64,000 bases of DNA from Mesostigma viride. Its lineage: Eukaryota > Streptophyta > Mesostigmatophyceae > Mesostigmatales > Mesostigmataceae. A model generated the notes under the pieces. It did not search any database and had not been told where the DNA came from. It worked only from the letters and a program-made list of their open reading frames with translations. Both the position numbers and the translations under genes were made by a program. This document shows positions 38,658 to 48,046 of this stretch, piece after piece. Where the stretch lies: positions 317,501 to 381,500 of the forward strand of contig RPFO01001162.1 in the NCBI GenBank assembly GCA_009746045.1, read 5' to 3'. The first letter of the stretch is position 1. Each line of letters begins with the position of its first letter.

Positions 38658-41600
38658 CCTGGACAGGTCCTTAGATAGTACCCCAGATATTAATTTTTGC
38701 TTGCCTGTTTTTATAACCTCTGTAGGAGCTGAATCATCCCTACCACTACGTGTGCGTCCTCTTATGTTCTTGAATGGTGGTTTAACCGTCCCTCACACTG
38801 TTGTAGACCCCTTCTTGCATGCTGATGAACTCTTGAATGTCTCTGTGTTGGTAGATAGCGGTGCGGCTAGCTCCTTTGTGAGCGAGGCCCTAGTTAGACG
38901 TTTAGGACTAGTCCCTACCCCTCACACCAAACCCGTTACTGTTCATTATGCTGATGGTCGCACCAGTCATTCCCCGGGTACGGTGTCCCTTCCCATGGTT
39001 ATACAAGGACGTACTGTCAACCTGACGGCCACTATAGGCCCTATCACTACCGCTGATGTATTACTAGGATTAGATTGGCACCAGGATAATAAGATTACTA
39101 TTAATTATGATACCATGGTCATTTGGTTTCCAGATAGCTCTTACTGGGTACCTGAACGTCATTATAGATTGGAAAATTTATCCTTGGTAGATATTACTCC
39201 TCCTACACCTGTTGATCCTCCTGTAAGACCTATACCTGAAGTAATAATGTCAAATGACGAATTACGTTCTGAATTAAAGCAAAATGGATACCTATTATGT
39301 ATGTTCCTTCAGTTAGAAGTACAACAGATACCTATCACTAACAATAGTGTGGATATAGATGTAAATACAGTGGATACAATAGGAGTAGGATTTACTGAAA
39401 ATGAAATAGTAAGATACATGGCTGTGATAGATTCCTCAAAAGTATTTGAAGAAAAGACTCCTTCTTATCCTCCTCCTCGTTCTGTTTTACACCGTGTAGT
39501 TATCAAGGACGGTGCAGTTCCTACGCACTCTCCGATGTATAGAATGGGCCCTACCGAGTTAAAGGAACTAAAACAGATTTTAGTGTCATTATTAGAAGCA
39601 GGATTGATAGAGCCTAGTAACTCCCCCTACTCAGCTGGTGTCCTGTTAGTTCCTAAGCCAAATGGCAAGTTTCGCCTAGTTACTGATTATAGGAAGTTGA
39701 ATGATATTACTGTGAAATCTAAATACCCTCTACCTCGTATTGACGATATATTTAATAAGGTTAAAGGTTCCACTTGTTTCACAGTACTGGATTGTGCGGA
39801 TGGTTTTTGGCAGTTGCGGATAGCTCCTGAGGATTGCCATAAAACCGCCTTTGCTACCCCTTTTGGTCATTACCAGTTTAGAGTAGCGGCTATGGGACTC
39901 TGTAACTCGCCTGCCTCTTTTCAAATGTTAATGAATGAAGTGCTTAGACCTGTTATGGGAAATTCTCATCTTCCTCAGGTGTCCTCTGATCTAAAGGATC
40001 CCTCCTTCTCCTCTGTTTCTTTATCTGAGCATGACCGTTCTTGTGCTCAAGCTTACTTAGATGATATTCTTATTTACTCTCCTGATTTTGAAACGCACCT
40101 ACGTGATTTAAAGAAAGTATTAGAAATAATGGCTGAAAATTCTTTGTGGGCGCGCCGTGCTAAAGTGCGTTCGGGTAGGAGTGTCCCATTTTTAGGGCAC
40201 GTTCTGTCAGATGCCGGGGTCGCTACCGACCCGGATAAAACTAAGTCAATTCAGGAATGGCCTACTCCTACCGACGTTAAAGGTGTACGTAGTTTCCTAG
40301 GAATTGCTTCTTACTATAGGCGTTTTATCCCGCGTTTCGCCACTATAGCAGCCCCTATTAATCATTTATTAAAGAAGGATATCCCCTTTGTTTGGAGTAG
40401 TGAGTGTCAGTCTGCTTTTCAGTGCCTAAAATCCCTACTCCTTTCCCCTCCTGTACTCATCCTACCGGATACTACTAAACCCTTTGTTGTGGCTACAGAT
40501 GCTAGTAAAGTAGCTATAGGTGGTGTCCTTCTCCAGGATCAGGGTCAGGGCTTACAGCCAATTGAATATATCTCTAGGACAATGCTCCCTGCGGAGCGTA
40601 ACTATCCCGTCCACCAGCAGGAACTCTTAGCGGTGGTGTATTGTTGCCACGCGTGGCAGCACTTCCTTAAAGGTGCTCAATTTGATGTCTGCCTGAATGA
40701 ACCCTGTGAGCTAGATCCTTATAGGTTAGTTATCCAAACGGATCATCGTCCCCTTACCCATCTTCTCTCCCAACCCAACCTTACCCCTCGGCAAGCGCGC
40801 TGGATGGAATTTTTAGCACAGTTTTCCCCTTTTAAACTTCAGTATGTCAAGGGTGTAGATAACATAGTACCAGATGCACTCTCTCGTCGTGCAGACTATT
40901 CCTTCTTCGAGGACCTTGATGTTCTCAATATTACTCTAGTTCCTACTACTATGGGTGTAACCCCTTATGGTGAACTACCTGATGATGATTCCTATGCCTA
41001 CCTCTTTCATACAGCTGTTCGCATGCCTGATCTCCTTTCTCACGTAGGACTCTCTCTCCCGTGTGAGGCCCTTCCTGTGGCCTCGGTGGGGGGGGAGGGG
41101 AAAAATAAAATTTCTATACCGCTTAGCCATATAGCGACTAGGTCAGGAAAGTCTTATGAAAACGTAGTCCCCCTAGGACCTCCCCTTCTCTTCGGCAAGG
41201 CGGTAGGAGATCTCTTTAAACCTGTTCTGGATACTTCTGTAGCGATGCCTACCTCTGATCTTGAACGCCTTATTAGTAGATTTACGGCCACTGAGCCGGA
41301 AGCATTAGCTGCCATTGCTGCACATCCCCAACAATTAGGCAAGCACCCTTGTAAATTTGTAGGTGGGTTTTTATATGTGCAGATAGCAGATTCTCCCCCT
41401 CAATGGCGCCTGTATGTCCCTCCTATCTGTCGCTCCTCCTTGCTCTTTGAGTTGCATGACTTAGCTGCTCACCAGGGTGGTAAACGGGTACGGGACCTAG
41501 TAGCCCGCTCTTATTACTGGCCTTCCCTTTATAAGGATGTGGATGAGTATGTTAGAACTTGTCAATCTTGCCAGGAAATGAAACCCAATAATGTAGGACA

Positions 41601-42771
41601 GATAGCAGAACCTAGGACCTTGCCTGACCCTATCATGCCTTGGGATTCTATCATGATGGATTTTGTAGGACCTTTTAGAAAGAATGATAGGGGCAATGCC
41701 CAAATCCTTGTGTTCATAGATCGTTTTACTCGTATGTGCCATCTTGTGCCGTGTCCTTTAGAACTCACCGCACGTGATTGCGCACGCCTATACCTCAATA
41801 ATGTATATAGATATCATGGATTGAGTAGGCAGTTTATTAGTGATAAGGATAAATTATTTACCTCAGATTTTTGGCAGCAGTTTTTCGCTGCCATCGGTAC
41901 CAAGGTTACCTACGGTACTGCCTACCACTCCTCCTCCTCTCATTTAGTAGAGCGTCTTAATAGAGTAGTAGAAGAAGCGCTTAGGCACTATGTTAATGGC
42001 TCGGGTAGTGATTGGGAGGATTATTTATGTTTGGTAGAGTTCTCCCTCAACAATTGTCCCCAAGCTGCGCATGGATATACGCCCTTCTTCTTAGATACTG
42101 GGAGACAGCCCCTTACCCCTACCTCTCTCTTAGCTAGTCCTCTACGGGACAAGGATGATGTGTCCCGAGATACTGTAGAAGGTGTACAGTCCTTACTAGA
42201 TAGAATGAAAACTGCTCATGACCACGCGATCTCAGGGTATCAAAAAGCTCAGGCTAAGTACCTTGCTAGGTTGCGTGCCTCCTTAGATAGACGAGCACCT
42301 GAGATAGAAGTAGGAGATCTAGTATTAGTAGAAGGCCCCCGTGTTGGCCGTTTTGCTCATAAGTTTGAAGCAGAACTGAAGGTCAAACTTAGGCCTGCCT
42401 TCTTAGGACCCTTCCATGTGTTGTCTAGGGTAGGAAATTTCTTGTATAAGGTCGATATCCCTACCTCTTGGCAAACGCATTCAAACACCTTCCATAGGAG
42501 CCAGCTTAAACTGTACCACCCTAGTACGTTCGCTGGCAGGGAGTTAGCGCCTGCCCCTTTAGAGCATAATCCTGACACTGGGGAAGTAGAAGACGAAGTA
42601 GAAAGCATCGTGGCCCATCGAGATATCAAAAAGGGCCGCGGTACCCAGCGTCAGTATAAAGTGAAGTGGATGTATGCTCGTAGTGAAGTAGATAAGGTTT
42701 GGTATACGGAGAGTGAGCTAGATGGGTGTAGTCGCCTGCTGCAGGAATATAAAACCCTGCACAAGCTCTAG
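38488..42771 (+). CDS. Pol of the gypsy element: protease, RT, RNase H, integrase, chromodomain
   Basis: 1427 codons without a stop. Protease: VSVLVDSGAASSFV (active Asp near residue 123). RT: GVLLVPKPNGKFRLVTDYRK, TVLDCADGFWQLRIAPEDC, QAYLDDILIYSP (YLDD near 525), FLGHVLSDAGV. RNase H: VVATDASKVAIGGVL, HQQELLAVVYCCHAW, VIQTDHRPLTHLL, VPDALSRRADY. Integrase: ELHDLAAHQG with CQSCQEMK (zinc site), MMDFVGPF, ISDKDKLF and HLVERLNR (Asp-Asp-Glu). A GPY/F-like module (LRPAFLGPFHVLSRVGN) precedes a chromodomain, VESIVAHRDIKK to YKVKWMYA to ESELDGCSRLLQEYK, which may guide integration to modified histones. The first ~60 residues are outside known domains; translation probably enters from the nucleocapsid frame near GGG TAA (38652-38657). 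Confidence 0.95.
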   Translation: MLCRQDPQGSPMIIRLPHPLQSLVTLQQWLFRQGLLRGSFLWIWGGGGTVGLSAGGNLDRSLDSTPDINFCLPVFITSVGAESSLPLRVRPLMFLNGGLTVPHTVVDPFLHADELLNVSVLVDSGAASSFVSEALVRRLGLVPTPHTKPVTVHYADGRTSHSPGTVSLPMVIQGRTVNLTATIGPITTADVLLGLDWHQDNKITINYDTMVIWFPDSSYWVPERHYRLENLSLVDITPPTPVDPPVRPIPEVIMSNDELRSELKQNGYLLCMFLQLEVQQIPITNNSVDIDVNTVDTIGVGFTENEIVRYMAVIDSSKVFEEKTPSYPPPRSVLHRVVIKDGAVPTHSPMYRMGPTELKELKQILVSLLEAGLIEPSNSPYSAGVLLVPKPNGKFRLVTDYRKLNDITVKSKYPLPRIDDIFNKVKGSTCFTVLDCADGFWQLRIAPEDCHKTAFATPFGHYQFRVAAMGLCNSPASFQMLMNEVLRPVMGNSHLPQVSSDLKDPSFSSVSLSEHDRSCAQAYLDDILIYSPDFETHLRDLKKVLEIMAENSLWARRAKVRSGRSVPFLGHVLSDAGVATDPDKTKSIQEWPTPTDVKGVRSFLGIASYYRRFIPRFATIAAPINHLLKKDIPFVWSSECQSAFQCLKSLLLSPPVLILPDTTKPFVVATDASKVAIGGVLLQDQGQGLQPIEYISRTMLPAERNYPVHQQELLAVVYCCHAWQHFLKGAQFDVCLNEPCELDPYRLVIQTDHRPLTHLLSQPNLTPRQARWMEFLAQFSPFKLQYVKGVDNIVPDALSRRADYSFFEDLDVLNITLVPTTMGVTPYGELPDDDSYAYLFHTAVRMPDLLSHVGLSLPCEALPVASVGGEGKNKISIPLSHIATRSGKSYENVVPLGPPLLFGKAVGDLFKPVLDTSVAMPTSDLERLISRFTATEPEALAAIAAHPQQLGKHPCKFVGGFLYVQIADSPPQWRLYVPPICRSSLLFELHDLAAHQGGKRVRDLVARSYYWPSLYKDVDEYVRTCQSCQEMKPNNVGQIAEPRTLPDPIMPWDSIMMDFVGPFRKNDRGNAQILVFIDRFTRMCHLVPCPLELTARDCARLYLNNVYRYHGLSRQFISDKDKLFTSDFWQQFFAAIGTKVTYGTAYHSSSSHLVERLNRVVEEALRHYVNGSGSDWEDYLCLVEFSLNNCPQAAHGYTPFFLDTGRQPLTPTSLLASPLRDKDDVSRDTVEGVQSLLDRMKTAHDHAISGYQKAQAKYLARLRASLDRRAPEIEVGDLVLVEGPRVGRFAHKFEAELKVKLRPAFLGPFHVLSRVGNFLYKVDIPTSWQTHSNTFHRSQLKLYHPSTFAGRELAPAPLEHNPDTGEVEDEVESIVAHRDIKKGRGTQRQYKVKWMYARSEVDKVWYTESELDGCSRLLQEYKTLHKL

Positions 42772-42847
42772 TCGTAGGCCTTCTCCTCTCTTATGTTATG
42801 TCTGCTGTCGACGGGTGGTTGGTTGTCCCCTCCCCTCCGCAGCCGTC

Positions 42848-45160
42848 ATGACAGAGCCTACCCCTCCGGCTGAGAGCCCGCTGCCGTCCCTGCCCCTACC
42901 GGACCCTGAGCTGTATTTCGAGGCCCTTCCGGGCCGTTGGGTGTCGCGATCATGTTACCGGGGTGGCGTTGTGCAGCCGGCCCTTCAGGCCCAACATGCG
43001 AGCTTAGTCAGGGCGGCCCTCTTCGGGGTCACGTGGTATGGTCCTTCCCCTGATGAGCCGCACCAGCTTGTCCTGCACGGTTTCGATGATGCCGGACACT
43101 GTTTGTTGGGGTGTGGTTCCAGCTGTCCCGCCTTGGGGCAGATAGATGCGGTTCTCCGGTGTTGCCGTGTGTTCTCCTACCTCTCCACTCCTGTGGGCCG
43201 TACCTGCCTACGGGAGGTGTTCCCGTGGCTTCCAGCTGAGGGTGATGCTGAGGTAGACGAGAACCCCTGCGACCTTTTACGGGCCGTAGAGTTCATGGAG
43301 ATAGCTGATCAGTCGGCGGGACTAGCGGTTAGTGGTCCTACCCCTTCGGGCGCCCCAGCCGAGGTACATTATACTCCAGATTATTCTGCCTCGAGCGCTG
43401 CGTCCGCCTCCTCGGTGTCTGTCCCTCCCTCTCCGGTCCCGTCGTCCCCTCGGTCGACCCGGGATGTCGCAGTGGAGCCTACCCCTTCGGGTTTGCCTGA
43501 TCCTCTTTCGGCGACGGTCTCGGCTATGCAGGCTCAGATCCAGTCTTTGACCACGGCGTTTGGGGCCTTCCTTGCGGCCCAGGCGCAGGTCCCGGCCACG
43601 CCGGCTGGATCCGCGCCCCCTACCCCTTCTGTCGCCCCGGCGACTACGGCTTCGCCCGCGCCCCCGCCTGCGCCCGCGGTCGCTGTGGTTCCGGCGGCTC
43701 CTGCGACTCCTGCTGCCTCTGCGCCTGTTACCGCTCTACCTGCGCCTACGCGGGAGTCTCCTGCCCCTGTTAGCTCGCCCTCCGTCGCTGCTTCCGAGCC
43801 TCCTCCCGCTCAGGCGCAGACGTCGCGGGGTTTCTTTGGCGATACTAGCGGGCTTCCCAGACTTTGGGAGGGTGGTCCTCCGCAGAGGATTCCGGTTCCT
43901 GACTGGGGCCTGGATGGTAGTCAATCTTATGCAGGACTGCCTGTCCCTACGGGCCCCATTTTCAACATGTGGCCTGAGGGTGCACCGGCAACGGAGACCG
44001 GCGCGCCTGCGTCGTTGGTGGGTCCGTCACGGCCCTCTCTGGCTTCAGGTCCGGCGCGACCTCCTGTTTTACCAGTGCCCCCTGCGTCGGTGTCGGCTCC
44101 TGCCCCTGCGTCAGCCCCTGCTCCGGTCCCTCCTCCTTCGGCCTCGCGGTCTTTGGCCGCGGTTGTTCGGTCCACCGGTCAGGATCCTCGCGCCACCCGC
44201 GCTGCCGATTCCCTCAGGGAGTTGTCCCAGGGTGATCGGGACAGGGCTCCTTCTGTGGTGCACGCGACGCCGGAGTCGCGTGACACGCCCATTCCGGGGT
44301 ATGGTATGTCCGCACTCGCCTGCCGACAGTGTGACCTGCCGCGCGCCTCTGCTGAGCTTGCCATCTCTCCCATGTCCTATGGGTTCTCCCAGGTGTGTCG
44401 GGCGCCCCGGGATCGTGGCCTACCCATTGAGACTGATCGGCCTCCGTTCGACATGGTTATTTTAGCTGATCCGGTGTTCGAGGGTGAGATCCTGGTCCGG
44501 CGCGTCCTGTATCGCTGGGCGAGGCGCCACAACGACTTGGACACCTACGGTGGGTTTCAGTGGGCTTACCCTCCCCCTCTGGGCATTATGGCTTCGGATG
44601 CCCTTACAGTAGAGTTTCCTGCGGTGCCGGGTGCGGCGTACACTACGGTCCTCCAGCCCATCCTTGAGTGGGATGCCCGCCGCCCGGCGCCTATCCCGGG
44701 CCAGGGTCTAGACTCCCGCGGTCACCCTCCTCCTCGTGCCAGCGACTACCTAGAGACATTCGGGTCGCGACAGTGTGTTCGTCGGTGGCGCTCCCGCGAG
44801 GTTCGGCACATCCGGTTGTGGCCGTCCAACGTGGAGCCCCTGGTGGACCTGTTCTTCCCGACGGGTATGCGCCCTCGGATTCGGTATCATTGCCTCCTCC
44901 TGCGGGCCCTTTGCCTGATCGCGGTAGAGCCTTTCCTTCGCCTCTTTGCCTGTGGCTTTCTGGACTGGGCCCGTGGCCAGGTCGTCCTCACGCAGCATAG
45001 GTATTACTGGGCCTTCCTGGGCCTCTTTCCTGACGGCGTGTGGGCCGATGTTTTCCTCACTGTAGATAGGCATGACAATGTTGAGGATGTGGCTCACTAC
45101 CAGGCCTACCTGGAGGTCCTGCTGGCCTCTCGTGGCACTTACCAGACGGATGGCCACTAG
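42848..45160 (+). CDS. ORF3 of the gypsy element, unknown function, env position
   Basis: 770 codons from ATG 42848 (the frame is open further up, with an ATG at 42722 that overlaps pol). The N-terminal ~170 residues look folded and Cys-containing (HCLLGCGSSCPALGQIDAVL). Residues about 180-480 are a Pro/Ala/Ser linker. The C-terminal ~240 residues are folded again (RVLYRWARRHNDLDTYGG, SRQCVRRWRSREVRHIRLWP) with one hydrophobic stretch (LLLRALCLIAVEPFLRLFAC). No signal peptide or clear membrane fusion feature is seen, so calling it Env is not justified. Base use is much more GC-rich than gag and pol, hinting at separate origin. A polypyrimidine tract and CAG lie 5 nt before the ATG. Confidence 0.8.
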   Translation: MTEPTPPAESPLPSLPLPDPELYFEALPGRWVSRSCYRGGVVQPALQAQHASLVRAALFGVTWYGPSPDEPHQLVLHGFDDAGHCLLGCGSSCPALGQIDAVLRCCRVFSYLSTPVGRTCLREVFPWLPAEGDAEVDENPCDLLRAVEFMEIADQSAGLAVSGPTPSGAPAEVHYTPDYSASSAASASSVSVPPSPVPSSPRSTRDVAVEPTPSGLPDPLSATVSAMQAQIQSLTTAFGAFLAAQAQVPATPAGSAPPTPSVAPATTASPAPPPAPAVAVVPAAPATPAASAPVTALPAPTRESPAPVSSPSVAASEPPPAQAQTSRGFFGDTSGLPRLWEGGPPQRIPVPDWGLDGSQSYAGLPVPTGPIFNMWPEGAPATETGAPASLVGPSRPSLASGPARPPVLPVPPASVSAPAPASAPAPVPPPSASRSLAAVVRSTGQDPRATRAADSLRELSQGDRDRAPSVVHATPESRDTPIPGYGMSALACRQCDLPRASAELAISPMSYGFSQVCRAPRDRGLPIETDRPPFDMVILADPVFEGEILVRRVLYRWARRHNDLDTYGGFQWAYPPPLGIMASDALTVEFPAVPGAAYTTVLQPILEWDARRPAPIPGQGLDSRGHPPPRASDYLETFGSRQCVRRWRSREVRHIRLWPSNVEPLVDLFFPTGMRPRIRYHCLLLRALCLIAVEPFLRLFACGFLDWARGQVVLTQHRYYWAFLGLFPDGVWADVFLTVDRHDNVEDVAHYQAYLEVLLASRGTYQTDGH

Positions 45161-45522
45161 ATAGAGGGCCTTAGGCCCGACCTGAGGGTGTTGTCCCTCC
45201 GGTATGTAGAGTCGCCCTCATATTCTGGCCAGTTGGTTGGCTGTTCTTGGTCCTTAGCGCTGATGTGTTTACTCTGTGTGTCCTGCCCAGTGCCGTCCCC
45301 CCCGGCCAGGACTCCGTTCCAGGCAGTTAGGGGAACCTACCACCAGGCTTGGTGCTGGCTAACCCTACACCACCCGGCGTGGTGGTGGAGACCGTGTGAA
45401 CTATTGGTGCTTTGTATCTGGGATGGTCTATCGATTGTGTTGGTGTGTGCTGGGTGCGTTAGGATTATTTTCCTACCCCTCTGGTTCCCTCCTCTCTGCG
45501 TAGGGAGAGGGCTCCCTACCTT
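45161..45522. other. gypsy 3' untranslated region
   Basis: Between ORF3 and the polypurine tract. Contains two imperfect copies of a CCACC..GC.TGGTG.TGG motif (45338-45385). No gene is recognised. Confidence 0.45.
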
Positions 45523-45537
45523 TTGTGGGGGGGGAGG
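45523..45537 (+). promoter_or_regulatory. polypurine tract
   Basis: TGTGGGGGGGGAGG-type purine run immediately left of the right LTR, in the usual place for the plus-strand primer. Confidence 0.75.
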
Positions 45538-46111
45538 TGTTACGTCGCGTAACAATTCGTTGTAGTTACGGACGTAAATTAGGTCCTTGGCCTCGGTTGT
45601 TCCTAGGTTACGTGCAGTTCTAGTTTGGACATGATTGTCCCCGTAACAGTACTGTGGTATAGTGGGTGCCTTTGGGCGCCGCGCCGCGTACTATATTAGT
45701 GGTCCTTATCCTTTTGTAGAATGTAGTGGACAGGCGTGCATCTGTGCACCCAGTGCTTGTGTTTCTGTGTTTCTGCAGGCGAGGGCCAGGTCGGCCCGAG
45801 CCTGTTGGACCGTTGGTGACCATTTATGCACGTTCCACTCCTTGTGTGGGCACTCGGCGTGTGTTAAATGAATTAGCACATATTAGCTTGGGTCACGGCA
45901 GTTTAGTTGTGTTTCCTTCCTCTTTTCCTGGAGTAAACGGGTTTGATTAAATGGCCTATGGCGTATTACAGTAGTACATATGTAAATGCATTGAGATCTG
46001 GTTCGTCTCGGTCGTCTTTCGCTAGGGGTGTAAATAGAAGCAGCCTCACTAGTTTAGGTAGTATCAGGACAGGTAGAGGTAGAGGTGGCGGCCGAGGCTT
46101 GCGGCGTAACA
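45538..46111 (+). repeat. right LTR
   Basis: 574 bp, same as the left LTR except for three extra bases (CAG after TGTGCACC). It is followed by the target duplication GCCCC. Confidence 0.95.
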
Positions 46112-46155
46112 GCCCCGCTCACCTAGCCAGCCACACACACCCAGCCAGTCTCCTG

Positions 46156-47379
46156 CTCAACTCACGCATGAAGGCAATATCAGCCATGCATGGCCTCACC
46201 TTGCATCACTTGCATTGCCTGGTTAATTTGCATGAGACAGCTTCCATCTCACTGTCAGCAACTGAAAAGGATCTTTCTTCACAGTAATGAATAAGCAACA
46301 ACGTTGGAAACGTTCTCCCATCCCTCTTTAAAACAGTCTTTAAATCAGAAAGACAAGGGCAAATCTCTGGACAATGTGGCAATAACCACTGCACCATGCT
46401 CTTGAGAAAGCCTTAACAATCCAGCTTTCTACCCTTTTAGAAGCTGCCTTGCGTTAGCAACGATTCTGGGCCCTCTGGCTCGCTTACCTCGCTTAATCTG
46501 CGCTTCTTTATGGCTGCCGGGATATGCGAAGCTTGGGCCGAGCGTGTCGTGGCGAGGTCGTCTGCCCGACTCATCACATCTCGAAACCGCACTGCCGACT
46601 AATAAAAACGATGCCCCCCTTTGCCTTTTGTATCTGGCGTCAAAAGAACAATGAACTCGCTCGGAAAACACTGTCGCAAAGAGCTTCCTACAGGCATTAT
46701 AAGCAAATTTCGCAGCTTTTACCGCACTTACTGCACATCCGGAAGACCATTAGCGGCCTTAGCGCGGAATCTTGGGCACGCCATATCTTCTGCTGGCTCA
46801 TTGCCGCAGGCTGGCAGTATAGTAAGGTCGGGCATAGCCTAAAGAGCTGATTATCTGACGACAAAGATATGCATTGCATGAAGCAAGAAACAGACGGATT
46901 TCGCACCCCCGTATTTATTCACGCCAATGCCGGACAATTAAAAGCGAAACTCAAAAAACGAAAACACTAACGTTTTCGGGAATATTATAACGAACAAGCT
47001 GAGCTATCGTGCCGGGATTTTCGTTTCCTCCCGTATCCAGGACCTTGAGACACGTACCACCGAGAAATCCGGTTTTCGCGAAAAACTGGTCCGCTGTGAA
47101 AAAAACTTTTTGTCCCGTTCAATGCCCGCGTCGCAATCACAGCGTATATAAGTCCAAAATTATTCCATAGATTAACCGTGATGTAAGCTTCGTTTTGACA
47201 CCTCGAGCGGCTGCAATGACGCAAGTTTCAGAACGCTAGCTCATGCTCGACCGCCATGGGTGTTTTCGTCGTTTTCGTCAGTCGTGGCGCGGGAAAAATC
47301 TAGATCTCGGACGAATTCCGGAAAATAATTTATGTAAAAATTTGGCGGGGCTCGCGGTGTTGTGGATCAGGGCAGGTGT
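46156..47379. other. unassigned sequence, possibly another element
   Basis: Several overlapping open frames of 60-110 codons exist on both strands (for example 46524-46850 +, 46985-47224 -), but I recognise no family in any. Base composition is more even than in the neighbouring C/A tract. It follows the integrase remnant on the minus strand, where a Copia-type reverse transcriptase would lie, but no RT motif is seen. Confidence 0.4.
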
Positions 47380-48035
47380 TACTAGCGGCCAGGAGTGTCC
47401 AGTTGTAACCACCACTGCTGCGACTGCTCTCTCGCCATTTAATTCTATGACAGCTCACCCTGTGACGCTTTCCATTGGTATTGTGCTTGACATCCACTGT
47501 CTTGCCATTTTTGGTAAATCCACTGATGGTAACTGGACCTAGCCAAGTTCCAACCTTACCAAAGCTGTTTTCCTTGTAATAGAGGACTTGATCAAGCAGT
47601 CAGACAGGAAAACTGTTGATCAAGCAGAATTCTGTCAACTGCCGGATAGAATCTGGGTAAAGCAATCATGAGTGCAACACGTAGCTGCCCTGCTGACATG
47701 CCAGGTAGTGGTTCCATGACTGTGAACCTGGACCATGAGTCTTTTAGGATCAGGTAGGGTTGGACATCCCTGTTGATGTGCATTACATCCCCCACTATCA
47801 TGCCTCTAGTGGTGGATGGAGTTGCAGTATGCCATTTTTGAGGTTTTGGGCTGTTAAACAGCACGGCAGTCTTGACAGTGCTGTCTGGCCAGTTTTACTG
47901 CATTCCTGAGTTGTTTTCCCATGCTACTACCCCCCAGGCGTTTGGCCAGATCCTCAGCCACTGTCTCATGACCCATGGCTAAGTCCAGCTGGTGAGCAAG
48001 CTCCTTGATATCAATGGAGTTGTCAACAGTCAGTG
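47380..48035 (-). pseudogene. integrase remnant (zinc-binding, partial core, C-terminal domain)
   Basis: Minus strand. IDIKELAHQLDLAMGHETVA ... LARQHCQDCRA gives a HHCC zinc site. After a frameshift, KPQKWHTATPSTTRGMIVGD and VMHINRDVQPYLILKDSWSR supply the first catalytic Asp, and VDRILLDQQF the second. The part with the catalytic Glu is missing: text jumps to QVLYYKENSFGKVGTWLGPV and NTNGKRHRVSCHRIKW, a C-terminal SH3-like module. Frameshifts and the internal deletion mark it as dead. It follows a gag-like region on the same strand, giving the order gag-integrase. Confidence 0.72.
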
Positions 48036-48046
48036 GGGGTTAGTGC

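Larger units (their letters stand above)
35326..46111 (+). mobile_element. Ty3/gypsy chromovirus, complete, 10.8 kb
   Basis: LTRs at 35326-35896 and 45538-46111 start TGTTACG and end CGTAACA and are flanked by the 5-bp target duplication GCCCC (35321-35325 and 46112-46116). As read they differ only by a 3-bp indel (near 45752), so insertion is very recent. Inside, in order: a leader, a viroplasmin-like ORF, gag (capsid region), a zinc-knuckle ORF, pol (protease-RT-RNase H-integrase-chromodomain), a third ORF of unknown function, and a purine tract before the right LTR. RT before integrase places it in Ty3/gypsy, and the terminal chromodomain among chromoviruses. Confidence 0.96.

Noticed and set aside
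42848-45160. Envelope protein of an endogenous retrovirus
   Set aside because: The position fits, but no signal peptide, cleavage site, fusion peptide or terminal membrane anchor is visible.
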